Origin: an uncultured Haemophilus sp. | Lineage (GTDB): Bacteria > Pseudomonadota > Gammaproteobacteria > Enterobacterales > Pasteurellaceae | Length of the DNA stretch: 9,571 nt | Assembly: GCA_902481695.1 (NCBI GenBank) | Contig: CABSXY010000059.1 | Location: forward strand, 1 to 9,571 | Reading direction: 5' to 3' | Shown: positions 1 through 6,109 of the stretch, piece after piece | Position numbering within the stretch: position 1 is the first letter of the stretch | How the letters are laid out: the number at the start of each line of letters is the position of its first letter | Position numbers and translations under genes: made by a program | Notes under the pieces: model-generated | The model's database searches: none | Seen by the model: only the letters and a program-made list of their open reading frames with translations | Told to the model about the DNA's origin: nothing

Positions 1-588
1 GGTGTTTGCCATCTTTTTGTGGAAGAAAGCGCTGACCAAGAAAAAGCCCTTGCGGTGATTGCGAATGCAAAATGCCAACGTCCAAGCACATGTAATACGC
101 TGGAAACACTTTTAGTTCAACGTTCAATTGCTGATACTTTTCTACCTAAACTTGCAAAATATTTAGCCGAGAAAAAAGTGAAATTCCATGCAAAATCGAC
201 CGCACTTTCGATTCTTCAAGCTGCAAATGTCGATGTGCAAGAAGTGACTGAACAAGCGCTACACCAAGAATGGGGGTCACTCGATCTCAATGTTGTGGTG
301 GTTGAAGATATGGATGCGGCGATTGCTCACATTCGTGAATATGGCACACAACATTCAGAAAGTATATTGACGGAAAATCAACGACTAGCCACGCAATTTA
401 TCAATCAAGTAGATGCGGCAGCCGTGTATGTTAATGCAAGTACCCGATTCACCGATGGCGGACAATTTGGTTTAGGTGCAGAAGTGGCGGTAAGTACTCA
501 AAAACTTCATGCTCGTGGCCCTATGGGATTAGAAGCTTTAACCAGCTATAAATGGGTCTGTGTCGGCGATTACACTTCCCGCAAATAA
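1..588 (+). CDS. proA: Gamma-glutamyl phosphate reductase, C-terminal part (5' end outside window)
   Basis: This cytoplasmic enzyme reduces gamma-glutamyl phosphate to glutamate-5-semialdehyde with NADPH, the second step of proline synthesis. The open frame is already running at base 1 and ends with TAA at 586-588, so 195 residues are visible; the family is about 417 residues long, so roughly the N-terminal half is missing. The GTG at base 19 is an internal valine, because the six codons before it (GVCHLF) match the family. The catalytic cysteine is in the motif QRPSTCNT, visible residue 31 (bases 91-93). The aldehyde-dehydrogenase-like C-terminal region is conserved, including SLDLNV, AIAHIREYGTQHS, VYVNASTRFTDGG and the end motif KLHARGPMGLEALTSYKW. 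An uptake sequence at 199-207 is read in frame as T-A-L. The gene converges on the DUF808 gene across a shared terminator. The identification is secure. Confidence 0.97.
   Translation, partial: GVCHLFVEESADQEKALAVIANAKCQRPSTCNTLETLLVQRSIADTFLPKLAKYLAEKKVKFHAKSTALSILQAANVDVQEVTEQALHQEWGSLDLNVVVVEDMDAAIAHIREYGTQHSESILTENQRLATQFINQVDAAAVYVNASTRFTDGGQFGLGAEVAVSTQKLHARGPMGLEALTSYKWVCVGDYTSRK
199..207 (-). repeat. DNA uptake sequence (Hin-type USS) inside proA
   Basis: A perfect 9-base core; the + strand reads ACCGCACTT, so the AAGTGCGGT form is on the - strand. On that strand it is preceded by A and followed by the AT-rich stretches of the extended Haemophilus uptake consensus. It is codon-aligned in proA and encodes Thr-Ala-Leu. 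Established knowledge: this motif marks DNA for uptake by naturally competent Pasteurellaceae. Confidence 0.93.
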
Positions 589-607
589 TCTATTTCACCC
601 ATAAAAA

Positions 608-646
608 AACCGCACCTTGAAAGCATCAAAGTGCGGTTATTTTTTA
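608..646. terminator. Bidirectional rho-independent terminator made from a USS pair, between proA and the DUF808 gene
   Basis: The arms at 608-620 and 626-638 pair over 13 positions with one C-A mismatch (616 with 630) around a five-base loop at 621-625. The + strand has a T-rich tail at 639-645, which suits proA. On the other strand the A-run at 603-609 gives a U-tract, which suits the leftward DUF808 transcript. The right arm holds a perfect uptake core (629-637) and the left arm a copy with one changed base. It lies in the 66-base gap between two converging stop codons. Confidence 0.88.
629..637 (+). repeat. DNA uptake sequence (Hin-type USS) in the proA/DUF808 terminator
   Basis: A perfect AAGTGCGGT core preceded by A and followed by TATTTTTTAT, an excellent fit to the extended uptake consensus. 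It forms the right arm of the terminator stem. The opposing arm at 611-619 is a near copy with one mismatch. Confidence 0.93.
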
Positions 647-654
647 TCTCGTTT

Positions 655-1503
655 TTAGTGTTTACCGAATAATTTCATCGCGGGTAATACAATCGCACAA
701 GCAATCGCGCCTACAATCACACCCACGACTAACGTTGCCACATTACCGAGTAAACCATCAGCTAATTGATAATCAGCGAGCAAATGATGAATGAAATCCA
801 CATTATGTACGAAAATACCGCCACCGACTAAGAACATCGCAAGCGTACCGATAAAACTAAGTGAACGCATAAATTTAGGCATAATCACTAAAATTGCATT
901 CCCGATTGACTTCGCCACACCACCTTTTTTGATAAGGTATAAACCGAAATCATCCGCTCTAACAATCAATGCGACCAAGCCATAAACAAAAATAGTAATT
1001 CCGATACCCACTATTGAAAGAGAAATGATGCGAGTGAGCAAGCTCGCTTCGGTTAATTCGCCCAATGCAATAATAATAATTTCAGCAGAAAGAATAAAAT
1101 CCGTACGAATTGCCCCTTTAATTTTAGCGGCTTCATTAAAGGTTGTTTTTTCTTCATGCTCTTCATGAGCAATAAATTTATGTAGAATTTTCTCCACGCC
1201 TTCAAAACACAAATACGCCCCACCAATCATCAGAAGTGGCACGATCAACCAAGGTAAAAACGCAGAAAGCAGTAAAGCAATTGGGATTAAAATGACTTTA
1301 TTGACTAAGGATCCTTTGGTGACTGCCCAAACAATGGGTAATTCACGATCGGAAGACGCCCCTGTTACCTGATTAGCATTTAAGGCTAAGTCATCGCCTA
1401 CCACACCAACGGTTTTCTTGGCTGCCATTTTGGTCATCAAGGCGACATCATCAAGAATCGATGCAATGTCATCAATAAGGGTAAAAAGAGAGCTAAACGC
1501 CAT
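655..1503 (-). CDS. DUF808 / YedI-like inner-membrane protein of unknown function
   Basis: The protein has 282 residues and resembles E. coli YedI (about 305 residues, DUF808); no biochemical role is established for the family as far as I know. The N-terminus (residues 1-60) is a soluble, family-typical segment with LFTLIDDIASILDDVA, TKMAAKKTVGVVGDDLALNA and SDRELPIVWAVTKGS. Hydrophobic segments follow at about 69-84, 85-101, 134-150, 157-181, 214-233 and 251-276. A charged loop at about 108-125 is rich in His and Glu (HEEHEEK). The ATG at 1503 is supported by AAGGA at 1510-1514, six bases upstream. The gene starts 40 bases beyond the dnaX stop on the same strand, so it may be the last gene of the apt-dnaX unit, though a weak promoter of its own in the gap cannot be excluded. 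The bidirectional hairpin at 608-638 follows it. Family is sure; function is unknown. Confidence 0.9.
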   Translation of the reverse strand: MAFSSLFTLIDDIASILDDVALMTKMAAKKTVGVVGDDLALNANQVTGASSDRELPIVWAVTKGSLVNKVILIPIALLLSAFLPWLIVPLLMIGGAYLCFEGVEKILHKFIAHEEHEEKTTFNEAAKIKGAIRTDFILSAEIIIIALGELTEASLLTRIISLSIVGIGITIFVYGLVALIVRADDFGLYLIKKGGVAKSIGNAILVIMPKFMRSLSFIGTLAMFLVGGGIFVHNVDFIHHLLADYQLADGLLGNVATLVVGVIVGAIACAIVLPAMKLFGKH

Positions 1504-1543
1504 ATTCTTTCCTTTATAAAGTTAAAATTTAGAGAAATGAGTT

Positions 1544-3688
1544 TTAGACTGGTCGAATGCTTTCGACATCCAACTTCGCATCAAACTCTTTTTGTAATAA
1601 AAGTAGTTTTTTATCTTGCTGTAAATCCGTACGCGCCTGTTCACGCAACTCCTGATAAACTTTTTTACGGTAATCCATCGGTGTTAAAACATCAGAATCT
1701 TCAACAAAAATCGACAATTTGACTGGTTTTTCATATAAACGTTCAAGATGTTCCACTAAATTTTTAATATTTCGATCTTGTTTTAAATGTGCTTTTTCAG
1801 AATGAAGTCCGAGTTGAATTTCATCTTCTGTTTGCGACTTAATGAAGCAATTTAATGCCAACTCTTTTGAAAAGCCAATCACGCCAGAGCGTTCAACGAT
1901 GTCAGTCCAAGGATCTTGTTTTTGCGTAATTTGAATAATTTTCTCACGCAATTCTGGTGTCACATCTTTCAACATCGCCTGTTTAATATCAGAAGGACGC
2001 ACACCACTATCTACTTTGGCTAAATCCGGATTACTCCACTCCCAACGGTAGGTTTCCGCATCCAGAATTTCCTGCTCTTCTGCGTCCATTTCAACATTAT
2101 CATCAATGGTATTTTCCACCGTTTCAATACCTTGCTTTAACTCGTCAGCTTGCTGAGTAATTGGATTTGGTGCCACTGCTTTCGTTTGCGTAGCTTTCGG
2201 TGGTGTCATCTCTCGCACAGGAAGTGCGGTCATTTTTGGTGAATTTTTTTGCGAGTCCAACTCTTGAAGATGATGCAAGGTTTCTTCCACCGCGGCTTGC
2301 TGTTCATCATGATGATGTTGGCGCTCTGATTGCTCAATTTGCGTTAATTGATTCAAGGCTTCTAACGCAGCAAGGCTGGCTAAATTCAATGAAGATGTAG
2401 TTTGAGTGGAAACAGGTTGAGAAGGTGAAGAATGCACAGCCGCTGATTGAACCATTGGCTTTTGCACTTGTGCAGAATAATTTGCTTTGATGTTTTGCGA
2501 CAGCACCGGCATATCTACATACCCAGAAACAGGCTGATTTTCAACCGCACTTTTCTGTGTATTTTGTTCAGGGGATAGCCCGCCTTGTTTAGGCGTTTGT
2601 GCTGCCGTAAGGAACTTTGGGTGGAATGCCAATGCCCTCAATAATGTCATTTCTGCACCAATTCGACGATTAGGCGCAGAGGCTAATTCTTTTCGACCCG
2701 ATACAATCACTTGATAGAAAAATTGTACGTCTTCCGGTGAAATATGTTTAGCCAGAAAACCTAAGTGATCGTTTTCATCGGTGGTACTTTTAGCGAGTAA
2801 CTGCATTAATGCAATTTGATGTAATTTCTCAGCTGTTTCTGCCAATAATTCATCCCAATCGCCCGCTTTTTCTGCCACCGTTTGGATGGTTTTCATTAAA
2901 CGCTCACCGTTACCTTGATGTAAGGCGTAAATGATTTCAATCGGCTGATCTTCATCTAACAGCCCAAGCATGGTATTCACCACATCAGTGGAAACTTTAC
3001 CATTTCCCATGGCTATCGCTTGATCCGTTAAACTTAAGCTATCACGAATACTACCCTGTGCCGCTTTGGCTAATTTATCTAATGCTGGTGCATCAAAAGG
3101 AATATTTTCGGCAGTAAGCACGCGATTAAGATGTGCTGAAATTTGCGGTTCATCTAATGCTTTAAGATGAAATTGCATACAACGGGATAAAATCGTAATC
3201 GGTAATTTTTGTGGATCCGTTGTAGCCAATAAGAATTTCACATATTCAGGTGGTTCTTCCAAGGTTTTTAACAACGCATTGAAAGAATGGCGAGAAAGCA
3301 TATGGACTTCATCGATAAGATAGACTTTATAACGCCCTACTACCGGCTTATATTGTACATTGTCTAATAGCTCACGCGTATCTTCTACTTTGGTACGAGA
3401 AGCCGCATCGATTTCAATTAAATCAATAAAGTTGCCAGCTTCGATCGCTTTGCAGTTTTCACATTCACCACAAGGATCGGCAGTAATACCGTTTACACAA
3501 TTCAAGCCTTTCGCAAATAAACGAGCAATGGAGGTTTTACCTACGCCACGAGTGCCGGAAAATAAATAAGCATGATGTAAACGGTTTTCTTTTAAACCGT
3601 TTTCCAAAGCAGTGAGCACATGGCTTTGTCCCACTACTTCAGAAAAGTTTTTTGGTCGCCATTTTCTGGCTAAAACTTGGTAGCTCAT
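1544..3688 (-). CDS. dnaX: DNA polymerase III subunit tau (and possibly gamma), clamp loader ATPase
   Basis: The tau subunit is the ATPase of the clamp loader and links the two polymerase cores and the DnaB helicase at the replication fork. The protein has 714 residues, longer than the 643 of E. coli. The AAA+ module holds Walker A GTRGVGKT (45-52), zinc ligands C64, C73, C76 and C79, Walker B LIDEVH (124-129) and the SRC motif (168-170) with the arginine finger. The conserved clamp loader domains run to about residue 370. A long low-complexity linker rich in Gln, Thr, Ser and Glu covers about 375-560. The C-terminal tau-specific polymerase-binding region is at about 565-714. The ATG at 3688 has AAGGGA seven bases upstream. 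apt ends 16 bases upstream on the same strand, which suggests an apt-dnaX operon. Two uptake sequences lie in the linker. A run of seven A's at codons 480-482 could allow slippage and a gamma product. Confidence 0.97.
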   Translation of the reverse strand: MSYQVLARKWRPKNFSEVVGQSHVLTALENGLKENRLHHAYLFSGTRGVGKTSIARLFAKGLNCVNGITADPCGECENCKAIEAGNFIDLIEIDAASRTKVEDTRELLDNVQYKPVVGRYKVYLIDEVHMLSRHSFNALLKTLEEPPEYVKFLLATTDPQKLPITILSRCMQFHLKALDEPQISAHLNRVLTAENIPFDAPALDKLAKAAQGSIRDSLSLTDQAIAMGNGKVSTDVVNTMLGLLDEDQPIEIIYALHQGNGERLMKTIQTVAEKAGDWDELLAETAEKLHQIALMQLLAKSTTDENDHLGFLAKHISPEDVQFFYQVIVSGRKELASAPNRRIGAEMTLLRALAFHPKFLTAAQTPKQGGLSPEQNTQKSAVENQPVSGYVDMPVLSQNIKANYSAQVQKPMVQSAAVHSSPSQPVSTQTTSSLNLASLAALEALNQLTQIEQSERQHHHDEQQAAVEETLHHLQELDSQKNSPKMTALPVREMTPPKATQTKAVAPNPITQQADELKQGIETVENTIDDNVEMDAEEQEILDAETYRWEWSNPDLAKVDSGVRPSDIKQAMLKDVTPELREKIIQITQKQDPWTDIVERSGVIGFSKELALNCFIKSQTEDEIQLGLHSEKAHLKQDRNIKNLVEHLERLYEKPVKLSIFVEDSDVLTPMDYRKKVYQELREQARTDLQQDKKLLLLQKEFDAKLDVESIRPV
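2214..2251 (-). other. Candidate slippage / -1 frameshift site in dnaX (A7 run plus downstream hairpin)
   Basis: The coding strand reads CAA AAA AAT at codons 480-482, giving seven A's (2244-2250) and an in-phase heptamer A-AAA-AAT. Fourteen bases downstream lies a G/C-rich hairpin CGCAC-TTCCT-GTGCG (2228 down to 2214). A -1 shift would end at TGA 2145-2147, giving about 514 residues; a shift the other way would end at TGA 2230-2232, giving about 485. Both products keep the ATPase and oligomerisation domains and lose the tau C-terminus, as E. coli gamma does. Against it: the spacing is longer than in E. coli, AAT is a weaker slip codon than AAG, and other 7-A runs occur in this window. Confidence 0.35.
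2222..2230 (+). repeat. DNA uptake sequence (Hin-type USS) in the dnaX linker
   Basis: A perfect AAGTGCGGT core followed by CATTTTTGGTGAATTTTTT, matching the AT-rich parts of the extended consensus. On the coding strand it is ACC GCA CTT (Thr-Ala-Leu, residues 487-489). Part of it also forms one arm of the small hairpin at 2214-2228. Confidence 0.93.
2544..2552 (-). repeat. DNA uptake sequence (Hin-type USS) at the start of the dnaX linker
   Basis: The + strand reads ACCGCACTT, so AAGTGCGGT lies on the coding strand, preceded by AA and followed by TGAAAATCAGCC as in the extended consensus. It is read AGT GCG GTT, Ser-Ala-Val, in a poorly conserved part of DnaX near residues 380-382. Confidence 0.93.
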
Positions 3689-3704
3689 CGCATCCCTTTA
3701 AAAA

Positions 3705-4247
3705 TTAATGGCCTTCAAAATTCACTAAGGTGTAGCAATCAATGCCTAAATCACGTAAGCGTTTTTCGCCCCCTAATTCTGGCAAATTAATCACAAAGGC
3801 AGCATGTTTCACTTCACCACCTAAACGTTGAACTAATTTCACAGTAGCTTCAACTGTACCGCCCGTTGCTAACAAGTCATCAATGATTAACACATTATCA
3901 CCTTGTGAAATCGCATCTGTATGCAATTCAAGGGTGTCTTGACCGTATTCTAATTGATAAGACTGTGCAATCACTTCACGCGGTAATTTGCCCGGTTTAC
4001 GAACGGGGATAAATGGCAAGCCTAATGCTAATGCAACCGGCGCACCAAAAATAAATCCACGAGACTCGGTACCAATTACTTTTGTGAGACCTTGATCTTT
4101 ATACTTTTCAACGATCAAATCGATTGTGGCTTTGAAAGCCGCAGGCACTTCGAGTAAGCTCGTGATATCACGGAAAATGATGCCTTCTTTTGGATGATTT
4201 GGGATAGATTTGATAGAAGATTTGATTAATTCAAGTTGTTTGTTCAT
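3705..4247 (-). CDS. apt: Adenine phosphoribosyltransferase
   Basis: This cytoplasmic purine salvage enzyme joins adenine and PRPP to give AMP and pyrophosphate. The length of 180 residues is normal for the family. The PRPP-binding motif is VLIIDDLLATGGT (119-131), with the two adjacent Asp residues and the GGT turn. Also visible are the hydrophobic-acidic start FRDITSLL (25-32), the ESRGFIFGAPVA segment (61-72) and the flexible loop RKPGKLP (83-89). The ATG at 4247 is the natural start; the region just upstream is A/T rich with only a weak ribosome site. The gene is the first of the leftward apt-dnaX pair, with a 16-base gap to dnaX and no terminator between them. A promoter candidate is at 4297-4305, about 45 bases upstream. 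The same gene order, apt next to dnaX, is known in H. influenzae and E. coli. Confidence 0.97.
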   Translation of the reverse strand: MNKQLELIKSSIKSIPNHPKEGIIFRDITSLLEVPAAFKATIDLIVEKYKDQGLTKVIGTESRGFIFGAPVALALGLPFIPVRKPGKLPREVIAQSYQLEYGQDTLELHTDAISQGDNVLIIDDLLATGGTVEATVKLVQRLGGEVKHAAFVINLPELGGEKRLRDLGIDCYTLVNFEGH

Positions 4248-4296
4248 AAATAATTGCTCAAAAAAGAGTAAGAAAAAATCCTGTTTTTAGGCTCGC

Positions 4297-4305
4297 ATTC
4301 TAGCA
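4297..4305 (-). promoter_or_regulatory. Candidate extended -10 promoter of apt-dnaX
   Basis: On the - strand the sequence is TG-C-TAGAAT: an extended -10 TG (4305-4304), one spacer base, then a hexamer with one mismatch to TATAAT (4302-4297). No good -35 is seen at the usual distance, which fits extended -10 promoters. Transcription would start near 4290 and leave a leader of about 43 bases before the apt ATG. The site lies directly behind the U-tract of the lpxM terminator. Confidence 0.5.
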
Positions 4306-4308
4306 TAT

Positions 4309-4349
4309 AAAAATACAAAAGTGCGGTGAATTTTGACTGCACTTTTGTA
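4309..4349 (-). terminator. Rho-independent terminator after lpxM, made from an inverted USS pair
   Basis: Arms at 4314-4324 and 4339-4349 pair perfectly over 11 bases; the stem can be extended by a G-T pair, a G-C pair and a T-A pair to 14, leaving an eight-base loop at 4328-4335. On the - strand a run of five U's (4313-4309) follows, so it terminates the leftward lpxM transcript 12 bases after its stop codon. One arm contains a perfect uptake core and the other a copy with one mismatch. On the + strand the stem is flanked by a poor T-run, so it is mainly one-directional. Confidence 0.88.
4319..4327 (+). repeat. DNA uptake sequence (Hin-type USS) in the lpxM terminator
   Basis: A perfect AAGTGCGGT core preceded by AA and followed by GAATTTTGAC, a good extended-consensus match. 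It forms one arm of the terminator; the partner arm at 4337-4345 (ACTGCACTT) differs from a perfect inverse copy by one base. Confidence 0.93.
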
Positions 4350-4360
4350 AATAAAATGAA

Positions 4361-5320
4361 TTAATCTGGGTAAATATCTTCCCCGTCTTTTCGAGTACGA
4401 AGAAGCTGTAAAATCCAGACATATTGTTCGGGGGTTGGTGCAACAAAATATTCAATTTCCTCGTTCATCGCACGAGCCGATTGCTCAGGATCTTCGCTTA
4501 ATTGCATCGGTGGGCGAATTTCCATTTCATACTTGCCATTCTTAGCGTTATAGCGTGGGAACATCGGAATAACTACGGCTTTCGCTAATTTTGCCATTTT
4601 GTTTAACCCAGGAAGCGTCGCTTTATAAGTGGCAAAAAAATCCACAAAGACACTTTGCTCGGCTCCAAAATCTTCATCAGGAAGATAATACCCCATTTGA
4701 CCTTGTTTGATATGTGCTAAAAATGGCTTAATACCATTTTGGCGTGCATGCATTTTTCCACCAAAACGTTGACGCGCTAAAGTCCATAACCAGTCCACCA
4801 ACGGATTTCGGTGAGGGTTATACATTGAAGTCATTGGCATGCCGTGTGTATGCAAAATAATGCCGGATGCATCAATCGCCCAACCATGTGGCACCATCAA
4901 AATGATGTTATGCCCTTCGGCTTTGGCTTGTTTGATATGCTCAAGGCCAATAAACTCGCTACGTTTTTGTAAATGTTTTTTTGAACGAATAGCAATCTCA
5001 CCAATACCGAGCATCACTTGTGCAACTGTCACAAACATCTCTTCAATCACTTTGTTACGTTGCTCATCCGTCCAATCGGGGAAACAGAGTTTCAAATTAA
5101 TCTCAGCACGAATACGTGGTTTACCGATTTTTTTCGTCAGCGCACGCGCCAGTTTCTCAGCCATTTTATCGCGTAAACGAAATGGCACAAAAGCGAGTAA
5201 CAAAAGCACAAAAATACCAAGCCAAACGCCCCAATTTTTCGGGTGCAAATATGACCATGAAAAATGCGGTTCATAGCCCGTTCGTGCCGTAATACGTAAT
5301 TTTTTCTGAGACTCTGTCAT
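4361..5320 (-). CDS. lpxM: Lipid A late acyltransferase, LpxM (MsbB) type
   Basis: This inner-membrane enzyme transfers an acyl chain (myristoyl in E. coli) from acyl carrier protein to the 3' side of Kdo2-lipid A, completing the acyl pattern that gives lipid A its barrier strength and endotoxin activity. I take the ATG at 5320 (319 residues); a TTG two codons upstream (5326) would keep the frame but is less likely. One membrane anchor is at about residues 31-48. The catalytic HX4D motif is in VPHGWAID (H145, D150 from this ATG). The stretches DWLW..RQRFGGKMHARQNGIKPF, GYYLPDEDFG and VFVDFFATYKATLPG, and the C-terminal EQYVWILQLLRTRK, match LpxM rather than LpxL. It starts nine bases after the yfcA-like stop with no clear Shine-Dalgarno, which suggests translation coupled to that gene. 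A terminator follows the stop. The chain length transferred cannot be told from the sequence. Confidence 0.94.
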   Translation of the reverse strand: MTESQKKLRITARTGYEPHFSWSYLHPKNWGVWLGIFVLLLLAFVPFRLRDKMAEKLARALTKKIGKPRIRAEINLKLCFPDWTDEQRNKVIEEMFVTVAQVMLGIGEIAIRSKKHLQKRSEFIGLEHIKQAKAEGHNIILMVPHGWAIDASGIILHTHGMPMTSMYNPHRNPLVDWLWTLARQRFGGKMHARQNGIKPFLAHIKQGQMGYYLPDEDFGAEQSVFVDFFATYKATLPGLNKMAKLAKAVVIPMFPRYNAKNGKYEMEIRPPMQLSEDPEQSARAMNEEIEYFVAPTPEQYVWILQLLRTRKDGEDIYPD

Positions 5321-5329
5321 AATCAATCG

Positions 5330-6097
5330 TTAAAAATGAAACCAACCTTGATCATACGCCATTTTTATCGTCATGATAAATGACATAATCACCACCATCG
5401 GTCTGATCAGTTGTTTGCCTTTTGCCATCACCATTTTGGCACCTAAATTTGCACCTATCAGGCTTCCTGCCATCATCACTAAACCGACAGTCCACAACAC
5501 ATGACCAACTATTAGGAAAAAAATTAATGAGGCTAAATTTGAGGTTAAATTCATGACTTTCGCATGAGCAGTCGCTTTGGTTAGGTTAAATCCAAGTAAC
5601 GTCACACAAGCCAGATTCATTAATGACCCCGTCCCTGGCCCGAAAAAGCCGTCATAAAAACCCAGTAATGAACCAAAACATAACGCAAAAACAACGTAAG
5701 AAATTCGTTGTTTACGATCACTTTCACCCAATTTAGGCGTAAATAAAAAGTATAAGCCGATCGCTAAAATGAGAAATGGAAGCCCTTTTTTAATTAATGT
5801 CGCATCTAAATTTTGAATGAGTAACGTACCAATCACCGAGCCGATAAAAATCATCAGTAAGATGAAAGAAAACTCCGATAAATTGACCGCTCTTTTACGC
5901 AGAAAGTAAATACTTGCCGACAACGCACCGCCGAATGCTTGTAATTTATTCGTGCCTAATGCCATGGCGGGTGGCATACCTGTCATTAACAAGGCGGGGA
6001 TTGTAATTAAGCCTCCTCCACCTGCAATCGCATCAATAAATGCAGCAATAAAGGCTGCTGCAAAAAGCATGGCTAATATATCAATCCCCAACTCCAT
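5330..6097 (-). CDS. yfcA: TSUP (TauE/SafE, DUF81) family membrane permease, YfcA-like
   Basis: The protein has 255 residues against about 269 for E. coli YfcA, and is strongly hydrophobic with about eight membrane segments. It shows the twofold repeat of the TSUP family. The first half has AGGGGLITIPALLM (25-38) followed by ALGTNKLQ (46-53). The second half has GFYDGFFGPGTGS (146-158) followed by AHAKVMNLTSNLASL (177-191). Members of the wider family move sulfite, sulfoacetate, taurine-related or other organic anions; the substrate of YfcA itself is not established as far as I know, so none is assigned. The ATG at 6097 is supported by AGGAG (6105-6109), which overlaps the mepA stop codon (TAG GAG), with a ten-base gap, a sign of tight coupling. 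The aroC-mepA-yfcA order matches E. coli, which supports the symbol. Confidence 0.92.
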   Translation of the reverse strand: MELGIDILAMLFAAAFIAAFIDAIAGGGGLITIPALLMTGMPPAMALGTNKLQAFGGALSASIYFLRKRAVNLSEFSFILLMIFIGSVIGTLLIQNLDATLIKKGLPFLILAIGLYFLFTPKLGESDRKQRISYVVFALCFGSLLGFYDGFFGPGTGSLMNLACVTLLGFNLTKATAHAKVMNLTSNLASLIFFLIVGHVLWTVGLVMMAGSLIGANLGAKMVMAKGKQLIRPMVVIMSFIMTIKMAYDQGWFHF

Positions 6098-6104
6098 TAT
6101 TTAA

Positions 6105-6109
6105 CTCCT
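6105..6109 (-). promoter_or_regulatory. Ribosome binding site of the yfcA-like gene, overlapping the mepA stop
   Basis: AGGAG on the - strand lies seven bases upstream of the ATG at 6097 and shares two bases with the mepA TAG (6110-6108). A ribosome finishing mepA would cover this site, so the two genes are probably translationally coupled. Confidence 0.75.

Noticed and set aside
2303..2316. Palindrome-like ATCATGAT repeat in the dnaX linker as an operator
   Set aside because: It is explained by His and Asp codons in a low-complexity linker in the middle of a gene, with no promoter nearby.
4976..4982. Seven-A run in lpxM as a phase-variable switch for lipid A acylation
   Set aside because: The run is short and falls in a normal Lys-Lys pair (SKKH). 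Haemophilus phase variation usually uses long tetranucleotide or longer mononucleotide tracts, and none is present.
5261..5270. A further uptake sequence in lpxM (AAAATGCGGT)
   Set aside because: It differs from the core by one base and lacks the AT-rich extension; a single near match is expected by chance.
4839..5276. Long + strand open frame opposite lpxM
   Set aside because: The encoded peptide is Cys- and Ser-rich with no family resemblance, has no ribosome site, and is the antisense shadow of a well conserved gene.
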